Assembly (NCBI RefSeq): GCF_011762125.1 | Contig: NZ_JAASQN010000001.1 | Location: 372,001 to 436,000, forward strand | Length of the DNA stretch: 64,000 nucleotides | From: Sphingopyxis panaciterrae | Lineage (GTDB): Bacteria > Pseudomonadota > Alphaproteobacteria > Sphingomonadales > Sphingomonadaceae | Direction of reading: 5' to 3' | Shown here: positions 56,925 to 64,000 of the stretch, in pieces | How the letters are laid out: the number at the start of each line of letters is the position of its first letter | How positions within the stretch are numbered: the first letter of the stretch is position 1 | Notes under the pieces: model-generated | Databases searched by the model: none | What the model saw: the letters and a program-made list of their open reading frames with translations, nothing else | Told to the model about the DNA's origin: nothing | Position numbers and translations under genes: made by a program

Positions 56925-58160
56925 CTATTTCTTCTTCTTGCGGGCGTTGGCGATGGCCTCGTCGGCGGCTTGCTGCGCCGCGAGCGAGGCGTTTTCGGAT
57001 GCCGTTTCAAGGTCTTCGACGCGTTTCACATCGGCGGCGGACCAATTGCTGCGGTCATAGGCCGGATCGTCGACAGCAACCGCGGCGTCGGCCGCCGCTT
57101 CCGCTGCGTCGGCGGCCGCGGCGTCAGCGTCCACGGCGTCGGCGGCCGCATCGACGGCATAATCGTCGGCCGCCACGGCATCGACGGCAACCGCATCATC
57201 CGCCATCGCCGCGTCGTCGGTCGTCGTCGTTTTCCACTCGTCGCGATGGTCCTTCAGCGTCTTGACGTCGACCTTCATCAGCTTGGCGAGTTTCGACAGC
57301 TCGGCATCGCTGAGGTCGGTAAACGCCTTTTCGGCCGGAAGGTCCTTCATGTCCTTTTCGATCTGCGGCCCGCGGTCGATGAACTTGTTGATCAGCGGCG
57401 GCACCGCCTTGATCACCGACAGCATCACTTCGGGGTCGGCCTGCATCGCCATCCAGTCATGGGCATAAGCGGTGCCGGTCGGGGTCGCGAGGAAGCTGTT
57501 GAGGTCGCCAAGCTGCGCGGCCGAGAATTTGCGGGCATAGGCCTTGGCCATGCCTTCGCGCATCGGCGGCTCCATGTCGCCGAGCACTTCGCTGATCAGC
57601 GGCTTGATCACCTTGTTGATCTGGTCTTCGCGTTCCTGGCGGTGCGGGTCGAGGATATCCGCGATCTTGCCCTTGGTCGCATCGTCGAGCGCCGCGATCT
57701 TCTCGCTCTCGACCCCGGTCTTGATCGAGATCATGAGGTCGGAATCGCCGCCCATCTCGCCCATGATGGTCTTGAACATCTTGCCATAGATATTGTCCAT
57801 CATCCGCTCGAGGCCACCCGAGGGGATCAGCGCCGCCGTCGTCTTTTGCGCGAGCGCGAGGCGCGCGGGCTCGATCGGCGGCAGGTCGCTGGTGTCGAAC
57901 ATCTTTTCGACCATCGCGATGGCTTCATCCATTTCCTTCTGCATCTTGGCCTTCTGCCTTTCGGCATAGGCCTTGCTGTCGAGGTCTTCGGTCACGGTTT
58001 CGTCGGGATTCGGGATCGAAACCTCGGGCACGGCGGCTTCCGCCGGCGCGATCGTGACTTCGACCGCATGCGGTTCCTGGAGCATCGCCATCGCGGGCAC
58101 GCCCAGCGGCAGCATCGCGATCGTCCCGGCGAGCAAGACGGATTTGAACGACGGCATCAT
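56925..58160 (-). CDS. DUF2059 protein with Asp/Ala-rich tail
   Basis: The 411-residue protein has a signal-peptide-like N-terminus (MMPSFKSVLLAGTIAMLPLGVPAMA). A helical region with Lys/Met-rich segments and a DUF2059 domain (~170-270, PMREGMAKAYARKFSAAQLGDLNSFLATPTG) follow. Then comes an Ala/Asp-rich, repeat-like stretch (~310-370) and a basic end (NARKKKK). It should be periplasmic. Its function is unknown. It lies 22 bases after gltD and 62 before gltB, inside what is usually a direct gltB-gltD pair. Confidence 0.87.
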   Translation of the reverse strand: MMPSFKSVLLAGTIAMLPLGVPAMAMLQEPHAVEVTIAPAEAAVPEVSIPNPDETVTEDLDSKAYAERQKAKMQKEMDEAIAMVEKMFDTSDLPPIEPARLALAQKTTAALIPSGGLERMMDNIYGKMFKTIMGEMGGDSDLMISIKTGVESEKIAALDDATKGKIADILDPHRQEREDQINKVIKPLISEVLGDMEPPMREGMAKAYARKFSAAQLGDLNSFLATPTGTAYAHDWMAMQADPEVMLSVIKAVPPLINKFIDRGPQIEKDMKDLPAEKAFTDLSDAELSKLAKLMKVDVKTLKDHRDEWKTTTTDDAAMADDAVAVDAVAADDYAVDAAADAVDADAAAADAAEAAADAAVAVDDPAYDRSNWSAADVKRVEDLETASENASLAAQQAADEAIANARKKKK

Positions 58161-58182
58161 GAATTTCCTTCCCTGTTGGTGG

Positions 58183-59625
58183 TCATGCTGCCTTCTTTTC
58201 GCTTTTCGCTTTGACTTTCAACCATTTCGACATTTGTTCGCTGACATCGCGGCCGTCGCGGATGCCCCAGACGACCAGGCTGGCGCCGCGCACGATGTCG
58301 CCTGCGGCGAAAACGCCGGGCAGGCTGGTCATCATCGTCTGATGGTCGACGCGCAGCGTGCCCCAGCGCGTGACCGACAGATCGGGCGAGCCGAACAGGT
58401 GGGGAAGCTCCTCGGGATCGAAGCCTAGCGCCTTGATCACCATGTCGGCGGGCACGTCGAAGCGGCGGCCGGGATCGACCTCGGGGCTGCGGCGGCCGCT
58501 CGCGTCGGGCGCGCCGAGGCGCATGCCCGCGACCGCAACTTCCTTGACCTGCTTGTCGGCGGTGAAGCTTTCGGGGGCCGAGAGCCAGACGAATTCGACG
58601 CCTTCTTCCTCGGCATTCGAAACCTCGCGCTGCGAGCCCGGCATATTCTCGCGGTCGCGGCGATAGAGGCACTTCACCGATTTGGCGCCCTGGCGCACCG
58701 CGGTGCGGACGCAATCCATCGCGGTGTCGCCGCCGCCGATGACGACGACATGCTTGCCTTCGGCGTTGAGCCGGCCGTCGTCGAAGGCCGCGACAGCATC
58801 GCCGAACCCCTTGCGGTTCGAGGCGATGAGATAGTCGAGCGCGGCGATCACACCGTCCGCGCCGTTGCCGGGGACGTTGATCTCGCGCGCCTTGTAGACG
58901 CCGGTCGCAATCAGGATCGCGTCATGCTTTTGCCGTAGTTTGTCGAGCGTCGCGTCGCCGCCGACATCGAAACCGAGATGGAAATGGATGCCGCCTTGCT
59001 CCAGCCGCTCGACGCGGCGCATCACCACATCCTTTTCGAGCTTGAAGCCGGGGATGCCATAGGTGAGCAGGCCGCCGGCGCGGTCGTGCCGGTCATAGAC
59101 ATGCACCTCATGCCCCTGGACGCGCAGATATTCGGCGGCGGTGAGGCCAGCGGGCCCCGCACCGATGATGCCGACCGACTGGCCGGTCGCCTTGCCGGCG
59201 TGGATCGGCTCGACCCAGCCTTCGGCCCAGGCGGTGTCGGTGATATATTTTTCGACGCTGCCGATCGTCACCGCGCCATGGCCCGAAAATTCGATCACGC
59301 AATTGCCTTCGCACAGGCGATCCTGCGGACAGATGCGGCCGCAAATCTCGGGCATCGTCGAGGTCGCGTTCGACAGCTCATACGCCTCGCGCAGCCGGCC
59401 CTCGGCGGTCAGGCGCAGCCAGTCGGGAATATGGTTGTGCAGCGGACAGTGCACCGAGCAATAGGGCACGCCGCATTGCGAGCAGCGCGCGGCCTGTGCG
59501 TCGGCGTCGGGCGCCGCATAACGCTCGGCGATCTCGTGAAAATCGCGGGCGCGCTCATCGGGCGAGCGCTTGTCCGGATAAGATTGGTCGCGCTCCACAA
59601 ACCGGAGCATGCGATCGGCAGCCAT
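58183..59625 (-). CDS. gltD: Glutamate synthase small subunit
   Basis: The 480-residue protein has two N-terminal 4Fe-4S motifs (CSQCGVPYCSVHCP and CGRICPQDRLCEGNC), an FAD-binding GIIGAGPAGLTAAEYL and an NADPH-binding VVIGGGDTAMDCVRTA. It passes electrons from NADPH to GltB. The ATG at 59625 (MAADRM) follows AAGGGG; upstream codons are rejected. The palindrome at 59693 lies ~70-90 bases before the start and may control it. Confidence 0.97.
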   Translation of the reverse strand: MAADRMLRFVERDQSYPDKRSPDERARDFHEIAERYAAPDADAQAARCSQCGVPYCSVHCPLHNHIPDWLRLTAEGRLREAYELSNATSTMPEICGRICPQDRLCEGNCVIEFSGHGAVTIGSVEKYITDTAWAEGWVEPIHAGKATGQSVGIIGAGPAGLTAAEYLRVQGHEVHVYDRHDRAGGLLTYGIPGFKLEKDVVMRRVERLEQGGIHFHLGFDVGGDATLDKLRQKHDAILIATGVYKAREINVPGNGADGVIAALDYLIASNRKGFGDAVAAFDDGRLNAEGKHVVVIGGGDTAMDCVRTAVRQGAKSVKCLYRRDRENMPGSQREVSNAEEEGVEFVWLSAPESFTADKQVKEVAVAGMRLGAPDASGRRSPEVDPGRRFDVPADMVIKALGFDPEELPHLFGSPDLSVTRWGTLRVDHQTMMTSLPGVFAAGDIVRGASLVVWGIRDGRDVSEQMSKWLKVKAKSEKKAA

Positions 59626-59692
59626 GCAGTATCCCCTTCGTTGAAGGGGCAGATGCATGGCCGGACCGAGCGTGTCACCAAAGAAATGCCAG

Positions 59693-59715
59693 TTAAGTCA
59701 GTATTACTGACCTAA
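59693..59715. promoter_or_regulatory. Candidate operator of the gltD transcript
   Basis: GTCAGTA-T-TACTGAC (59697-59711) is a perfect 7-1-7 palindrome, and TTA at its left and TAA at its right extend the symmetry to 23 bases with one mismatch pair. It lies 72-86 bases before gltD in an AT-richer space. The regulator is unknown; Lrp/AsnC, LysR or GntR types are all possible. Confidence 0.55.
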
Positions 59716-59784
59716 AATTGCAGCTCGCCAGGACGGATTTGATTTCTTGCGCAATTATCTTTCGCAGATAGTAAAATATCGGCC

Positions 59785-60585
59785 CTATCTCATGGTCAGC
59801 CACGCCAGCGCCGCGACACCGACGATGATTCGATACCAAGCGAAGGGGGTGAAGCCATAACGGGTCACCACCGCAAGGAAGGCCTTGATCACCGCCCAGG
59901 CGACGATGAACGAAACGAGAGCGCCTACCGCGATCAGGCCAAGGTCGTTCGTCGTGATCGCATCGCGATGCTTGAACAGTTGCAGCACGGTCGCGCCGGT
60001 GAGCGTCGGCAGCGCGAGGAAGAAGCTGAACTCGGCAGCGGTCTTGCGATCGATGCCGAGCGACATCGCGCCGAGGATCGTGGCGCCCGACCGGCTGACC
60101 CCCGGGATCATCGCGATGCACTGGACCAGCCCGATCAGGATCGACTGCCGCGTCGACAGGTTCGCGACGCCGCCGCTTTCCTTCGGCTTGGCGAAGCGCT
60201 CGACGAGCAGGATCGCGATGCCGCCAATAATCAGCGCCCAGGCGACGATGACGGCATTTTCCAGCATGACCTCGATATAGTCGCCGAAGGCGAGGCCGAG
60301 GATCACCGCGGGGAAGAAGGCGAGCAGCAGGTTGCGCACGAAAGCGATCGCGACCGGATCGCGGCGGAAGAAGCCGGTGAACATGTCCCAGAATAATTTC
60401 CGGTACAGCACGACGATCGCGAGAATCGCCCCGGGCTGGATCGCAATATTGAAGATCGCCCAGCGCGAAGCGTCATAGCCAAGCAATTCGGTCGCCAGAA
60501 TGAGGTGTCCCGTCGACGAGACGGGCAGGAATTCGGTCAGCCCCTCGACGATGCCGAGGATGATTGCGGTCAGCCAGATGCTCAT
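59785..60585 (-). CDS. uppP: Undecaprenyl-diphosphate phosphatase
   Basis: The 266-residue protein has eight hydrophobic helices and both conserved motifs: IVEGLTEFLPVSSTGHL near the start and MIPGVSRSGATI in the middle. It removes a phosphate from undecaprenyl pyrophosphate, recycling the lipid carrier for peptidoglycan and other polymers; it is the BacA bacitracin-resistance protein. Its start overlaps the stop of a possible 23-aa leader ORF (TGA within ATGA). Confidence 0.97.
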   Translation of the reverse strand: MSIWLTAIILGIVEGLTEFLPVSSTGHLILATELLGYDASRWAIFNIAIQPGAILAIVVLYRKLFWDMFTGFFRRDPVAIAFVRNLLLAFFPAVILGLAFGDYIEVMLENAVIVAWALIIGGIAILLVERFAKPKESGGVANLSTRQSILIGLVQCIAMIPGVSRSGATILGAMSLGIDRKTAAEFSFFLALPTLTGATVLQLFKHRDAITTNDLGLIAVGALVSFIVAWAVIKAFLAVVTRYGFTPFAWYRIIVGVAALAWLTMR

Positions 60586-60653
60586 CGGGCTTCGCTCCCC
60601 GGCTGGCGGCGCGCGGCCAGGGAAGGGAAGGCGGGCGGATCGATGAGGGTCAT
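60582..60653 (-). CDS. Possible 23-aa leader ORF coupled to uppP
   Basis: From an ATG 5 bases after AGGAT, the short product MTLIDPPAFPSLAARRQPGS (then EAR) ends at a TGA overlapping the uppP ATG by 4 bases. A hairpin lies just upstream (60688-60713). It may set uppP translation by coupling, or may be chance; no homologue is known to me. Confidence 0.3.
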   Translation of the reverse strand: MTLIDPPAFPSLAARRQPGSEAR

Positions 60654-60687
60654 GGGAATCCTGCGCTGACGGTGAAGATAAGCGAAA

Positions 60688-60713
60688 GGGCGCCCGACAT
60701 TCGCCGGACGCCC
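60688..60713 (-). terminator. Candidate terminator downstream of merC-like gene
   Basis: An 8-of-9-bp GC stem is followed on the minus strand by TTTCGC. It is the only terminator-like structure between the merC-like gene and uppP, which therefore seem to be separate units. Confidence 0.5.
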
Positions 60714-60829
60714 CAGTCCTGTTCCCGACCTACGCAGGCGAGGCCGATTTTGCCAGCCGCTATTTCGGTTGGCGGTCGGCATAGTTGCGCAGGCGCGCAT
60801 CATGGCGCGTGGCTGCTAGCCGCCGGTAG

Positions 60830-60954
60830 CGGACGCTAGCCAAATAATCGTCGCCCCCGCGAAGGCGGGGGCCGCCGTCGGCCTGGCGCAAGGTTGCCAG
60901 CGGCCCCCGCCTTCGCGGGGGCGACGGTTATGGATGGATAGCGAACGTCCGCTC
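60830..60954. repeat. Inverted pair flanked by AGCGGACG/CGTCCGCT
   Basis: CGTCGCCCCCGCGAAGGCGG (60849) and its reverse complement ending CGCGGGGGCGACG (60926) form a pair with ~25 bases between. The pair sits between AGCGGACG (60830) and CGTCCGCT (60947-60954). This is a third hairpin family with the same outer octamers as at 31113-31193. Confidence 0.7.
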
Positions 60955-60975
60955 CCACCTCAAAACTGCCGCCGT

Positions 60976-61395
60976 TTATGCCCCAGCCTCGCCCGCGCCG
61001 CGATGACGCAGCCGCCAGTTGGCGAGGTGCGCTCCGGCCAGCCCCAGCGCGCCGATCGAGGTCAGCAGCCGGTCGGCGGCCGCCGGATCGGCAACCGCGA
61101 TCCATCCCTCATGTGCCGCAAGCCCGGATGCAAGCAGGGTCAACCCCGCCGCTGCCCAAAGTCCCGGTCCCATCCGCCGGTGCCGCCTCCAGCCGTCGTG
61201 CATCGCGACCAGCGCCGCCGGCGCCGCGAGGATCAGGATCGCGGCATGAATCCCTTCGGGCAGTGCGAACCAGCGGCTCAGCGCCGGGGCGAGCAGGATC
61301 AGCAGCGGCAGAGCAAGGCAGTGGACGAGGCAGGTCAGCGACAAGCCGATGCCCATCAGGTCAGCGAGGCGCGGGCGGGATACAGGAAGACACAT
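60976..61395 (-). CDS. MerC-domain membrane protein
   Basis: The 139-residue protein has four hydrophobic helices with the MerC signature [18 protein letters not shown], whose cysteines are the metal-passing pair in mercury transporters. There is no MerR, MerA or MerP gene, so this is not a mercury operon. The Fur/Zur-type palindrome 37-55 bases upstream suggests a role in zinc or iron balance instead. Ribosome site weak. It diverges from thrS. Confidence 0.85.
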   Translation of the reverse strand: MCLPVSRPRLADLMGIGLSLTCLVHCLALPLLILLAPALSRWFALPEGIHAAILILAAPAALVAMHDGWRRHRRMGPGLWAAAGLTLLASGLAAHEGWIAVADPAAADRLLTSIGALGLAGAHLANWRLRHRGAGEAGA

Positions 61396-61431
61396 GGGGA
61401 GACTTTCGCGAGCGGAATGCGCTGCCCAGAT

Positions 61432-61450
61432 AATGATACATTATATCATT
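61432..61450. promoter_or_regulatory. Fur/Zur-type operator upstream of merC-like gene
   Basis: AATGATA-CATTA-TATCATT is a perfect 7-5-7 AT-rich palindrome in a GC-rich genome, the size and composition of Zur and Fur boxes. It is 37-55 bases before the merC-like start and 114-132 before thrS. Zur is the better guess because MerC-like genes are often found in zinc-related neighbourhoods; this is inference. Confidence 0.7.
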
Positions 61451-61469
61451 GCAAGCGCGATTGCGAATC

Positions 61470-61508
61470 CGCCCCTTGCCGGCCCTATCGCATGCTGGCA
61501 AAGGGGCG
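61470..61508 (+). promoter_or_regulatory. Leader hairpin upstream of thrS
   Basis: CGCCCCTTGCC (61470-61480) pairs with GGCAAAGGGGCG (61497-61508) with one bulge and a 16-base loop. It is followed by CAGTTTTGG and two tandem TTTTGGTGCC copies (61512-61532). A ThrRS-bound operator or attenuator is possible, but no tRNA-like anticodon arm is clear. Confidence 0.45.
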
Positions 61509-61563
61509 CAGTTTTGGTGCCCTTTTGGTGCCAGTCCAGCCCGCCAGGAAGGCCAATTTTTCG

Positions 61564-63582
61564 ATGTCCCAGATGATCCGTGTCACCCTTCCCGATGGCT
61601 CTGCCCGTGAAGTCGTGCGCGGGACTACCGCAGCGCAGATTGCGGCCGACATCGGACCCGGCCTCGCGAAGGCGGCGCTCGCCGCAAAAGTGGGCGGCGA
61701 ACTGCGCGACATCATGCGCCCGCTCGAGGAAGATACGAACCTGTCGCTGGTGACGAGCCGCGACGAGGCCGACGCGCTCGAACTCTTCCGCCATGACTAT
61801 GCGCATGTGCTGGCCGAAGCGGTGCAGAATCTGTTCCCGGGCACGCAGATCACCTTCGGTCCTTCGACGAACGACGGCTTCTATTACGACTTCGCCCCGA
61901 CCGCCGAGCATGGCCCGTTCCGCGACGACGAACTGCCGTTGATCGAGGAGGAGATGCGCAAGATCATCGCCGCCGATCTGCCGCTGACGCGCGAGGTTTG
62001 GGACCGCGACAAGCTGATCGCCAAGTGGCAGGCCGAGGGCGAGACCTTCAAGGCCGAATGGGCGGCCGAACTGCCTGCGGGCGAGGAACTGACCGTCTAT
62101 CGCAGCGGCGGCCAAGAAGGGGTGGGGGGCTGGATGGACATGTGCCGCGGCCCGCACCTCGCATCGACCGGCAAGCTCGACCCCGCCGCGTTCAAGCTGA
62201 CGCGCGTGTCGGGCGCCTATTGGCGCGGCGACCAGAAGAATGCGCAGCTTTCACGTATCTATGGCACCGGCTGGCTCAACAAGAAGCAGCTCGCCGAACA
62301 TCTCGTCCGGCTGGAGGAGGCCGCGAAGCGCGACCATCGCAAGATCGGGCGCGAGATGGACCTGTTCCACCTGCAGGAAGAGGCGCACGGCAGCATCTTC
62401 TGGCATCCCAAGGGCTATCGCATCTACCGCGAGCTCGAGGCCTATATGCGCCGCGCCATCGATGGTGCCGGCTATCAGGAGGTCAAGACCCCGCAGGTGA
62501 TGGACGCCAAGCAGTGGGAGCAGTCGGGCCATTGGGGCAAATATCGCGAGAATATGTTCGTCATCCCCGACGAGGTGCCGAATATCGAGGACGAAGGCCC
62601 GATCGTCTCCGACGGTGCCGAGTGGATGGCGTTGAAGCCGATGAACTGCCCCGCGCATGTCCTGATCTTCCGTCAGGGGATGAAGTCGTACCGCGACCTG
62701 CCGCTGCGCATGGCCGAAATGGGCTGCTGCCACCGCAACGAGCCGCACGGCGCGCTCCACGGCATCATGCGCGTGCGCCAGTTCACGCAGGACGACGGCC
62801 ATATCTTCTGCCGCGAGGACCAGATCGTCGAGGAAGTGCGCGCTTTCTGCCAACTCCTCGACCGCGTCTACCGCGAACTCGGGTTCGAGAAATATTCGGT
62901 GAAGCTCGCGCTGCGCCCCGAAAAGCGTTTCGGCACCGAAGAGATGTGGGACAAGGCCGAGGCCGAACTGCGCGAAGCCGTCGCGCGCGCAGGGATGGCG
63001 AATGAGGATTATGGCTGGGAAGAATTGCCGGGCGAGGGCGCCTTTTATGCGCCCAAGCTCGAATTCCACCTGACCGACGCGATCGGCCGCACGTGGCAGT
63101 GCGGGACGATCCAGTCCGACCGCGTGATGCCCGAACGCCTCGATGCGTCATACATTGGTGAGGATGGCGAGCGCCACCGCCCGGTGATGCTCCATCGCGC
63201 GATTCTCGGCACGTACGAGCGCTTCATCGGCATCCTGATCGAGCATTTCGCCGGCCGCTTCCCGACCTGGCTCGCGCCGGTGCAGGCGGTCGTCGCGACG
63301 ATCGTGTCCGACGCCGATGCCTACGCCAAGGACGCGGTGGCACAGCTCACCGCGGCGGGCATTCGCGCCGAAAGCGACGTTCGCAACGAAAAGATCAACT
63401 ATAAGGTCCGCGAACACAGCCTCGCCAAGGTCCCTTACTTGCTCGTCGTCGGCAATCGCGAGGCCGAGGAAGGCACTGTGGCGATCCGCACGCTTGGCCA
63501 GGACGGCCAGCGCATCATGCCGCTCGCCGAAGCGATCGCGATGCTGAAGGGCGAGGCAACACCGCCCGACCTGCGCGATTGA
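61564..63582 (+). CDS. thrS: Threonine-tRNA ligase
   Basis: The 672-residue protein has the full ThrRS layout: TGS domain (1-60), editing domain with the [10 protein letters not shown] motif, and class II catalytic core with the zinc Cys in MNCPAH (C362) and [21 protein letters not shown]. The anticodon-binding domain closes it ([33 protein letters not shown]). It charges tRNA-Thr in the cytoplasm. The ATG at 61564 is the usual start. Its stop overlaps the TTG of the next gene. Confidence 0.98.
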   Translation: MSQMIRVTLPDGSAREVVRGTTAAQIAADIGPGLAKAALAAKVGGELRDIMRPLEEDTNLSLVTSRDEADALELFRHDYAHVLAEAVQNLFPGTQITFGPSTNDGFYYDFAPTAEHGPFRDDELPLIEEEMRKIIAADLPLTREVWDRDKLIAKWQAEGETFKAEWAAELPAGEELTVYRSGGQEGVGGWMDMCRGPHLASTGKLDPAAFKLTRVSGAYWRGDQKNAQLSRIYGTGWLNKKQLAEHLVRLEEAAKRDHRKIGREMDLFHLQEEAHGSIFWHPKGYRIYRELEAYMRRAIDGAGYQEVKTPQVMDAKQWEQSGHWGKYRENMFVIPDEVPNIEDEGPIVSDGAEWMALKPMNCPAHVLIFRQGMKSYRDLPLRMAEMGCCHRNEPHGALHGIMRVRQFTQDDGHIFCREDQIVEEVRAFCQLLDRVYRELGFEKYSVKLALRPEKRFGTEEMWDKAEAELREAVARAGMANEDYGWEELPGEGAFYAPKLEFHLTDAIGRTWQCGTIQSDRVMPERLDASYIGEDGERHRPVMLHRAILGTYERFIGILIEHFAGRFPTWLAPVQAVVATIVSDADAYAKDAVAQLTAAGIRAESDVRNEKINYKVREHSLAKVPYLLVVGNREAEEGTVAIRTLGQDGQRIMPLAEAIAMLKGEATPPDLRD

Positions 63583-64000
63583 GCGGGAGGCCGAAGCGCC
63601 GCGGGCGGGTCTGGCTGATCGGCCTGCTGCTTTTCGCGCTGGCCATCGTCGGCAAGGGGCTGTGGAACGCGCGCGCCGAACCGATCGTCCGTACCGCGAC
63701 GATCGCGGTTGCCGGCTGGCCTGCGGATACACCGCCGATGCGCGTGCTGCTGATCTCCGACACCCATGTCGCGGGACCCGACATGCCGCCCGAGCGGCTG
63801 CGCGCTATCCTGCGCCGCTTGAACCGGCTGAAGCCCGACCTGATCCTGCTCGCCGGCGACTTCCACAGCGGCAAGAATGTCGCGACGCGGCATTATTCGG
63901 CGGCGGAGGTCACCGCACCCTTTGCCGAAGCGAAGGCGCGGCTCGGGGTCGTCGCGGTGCTCGGCAACCATGATTACTGGTTCCAGCCCGAACCGATCGC
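63579..64000 (+). CDS. Metallophosphoesterase, 3' end cut by window edge
   Basis: The frame starts at a TTG overlapping the thrS stop by 4 bases and runs open to the right edge (at least 140 residues). One membrane helix (~13-26, [15 protein letters not shown]) is followed by calcineurin-type metal motifs: [10 protein letters not shown] (DxH), LAGDFHSG (GD) and VLGNHDYW (GNHD). It resembles membrane-anchored YkuE/YaeI-type phosphoesterases facing the periplasm; the substrate is unknown. A later ATG (63738) would lose the helix, so the TTG start is preferred. Confidence 0.85.
   Translation, partial: MSGRPKRRGRVWLIGLLLFALAIVGKGLWNARAEPIVRTATIAVAGWPADTPPMRVLLISDTHVAGPDMPPERLRAILRRLNRLKPDLILLAGDFHSGKNVATRHYSAAEVTAPFAEAKARLGVVAVLGNHDYWFQPEPI

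Larger units (their letters stand above)
60654..60975. other. Intergenic region between uppP leader and merC-like gene
   Basis: The stretch holds a GC hairpin at about 60688-60713 (GGGCGCCCG with CGGACGCCC, T-tract on the minus strand), AGCGGACG at 60830, a long inverted pair (60849-60926) and CGTCCGCT at 60947. The hairpin would terminate minus-strand transcription from the merC-like gene. Confidence 0.6.

Overview
The window is GC-rich, gene-dense alphaproteobacterial DNA, most probably from a Sphingomonadaceae genome close to Sphingopyxis. This rests on the mix of families: two TonB-dependent receptors (one with its own FecI/FecR pair), an ECF41 sigma factor, a Bap-like adhesin with type I secretion genes, MerC, PtsP and a gltB/gltD pair. 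It also rests on the recurring palindromes of the type GTCACCCCGGACTTGATCCGGGG. The genus is inference. No tRNA, rRNA, insertion sequence, integrase, phage gene or CRISPR array was seen.

Layout. 1-3152: end of a membrane GGDEF protein, a DoxX protein, and a carboxymuconolactone-decarboxylase-like gene followed by its ECF41 sigma factor, with a textbook ECF41 promoter. 3469-8705: ybeY, corC, a glycosyltransferase, rarA, an MmcQ/YjbR gene and a GFA-family gene. 8785-12954 (minus): ptsP, a lipoprotein gene with an 11-base homopolymer, and an NMO-family flavoprotein. 13144-15951: a 56-aa YezD-like gene and a TonB receptor. 16071-18768: a 51-aa Gln-rich ORF and katG. 18885-22687: divergent EmrB-type and TetR/thioesterase/EmrA-type genes around a perfect operator-like palindrome. 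23007-26571 (minus): a CocE-type hydrolase and three small envelope genes. 26782-30647 (minus): FecI-like sigma, FecR and STN-type TonB receptor with overlapping genes.

31494-44489 is the most unusual region. A 1714-residue Bap-like adhesin holds 342 uninterrupted Asp-Ala dipeptides (residues 146-829). After a strong terminator come an outer membrane channel, an ABC exporter, a membrane fusion protein and a 1036-residue fusion of an unrecognised N-terminal half to a complete MurF-type ligase; the last four genes overlap by 4 bases each. The placement suggests, but does not prove, that the ligase modifies the adhesin or another exported polymer. 44559-47290 holds two related MarR-like regulators, a LuxR-type protein with a C-terminal membrane anchor and two unknown genes.

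47429-64000 is mainly housekeeping: an IspZ/YciB-like gene, lysC, ubiG, a frameshifted YdeI/DUF1801 gene, a 33-aa membrane peptide, a GST, gltB and gltD separated by a DUF2059 gene, uppP, a merC-like gene behind a Fur/Zur-type palindrome, thrS, and the start of a metallophosphoesterase cut by the right edge.

Spaces between genes often carry head-to-head REP-like hairpin pairs, including one pair nested inside another, and a second short motif (AGCGGAC/GTCCGCT).
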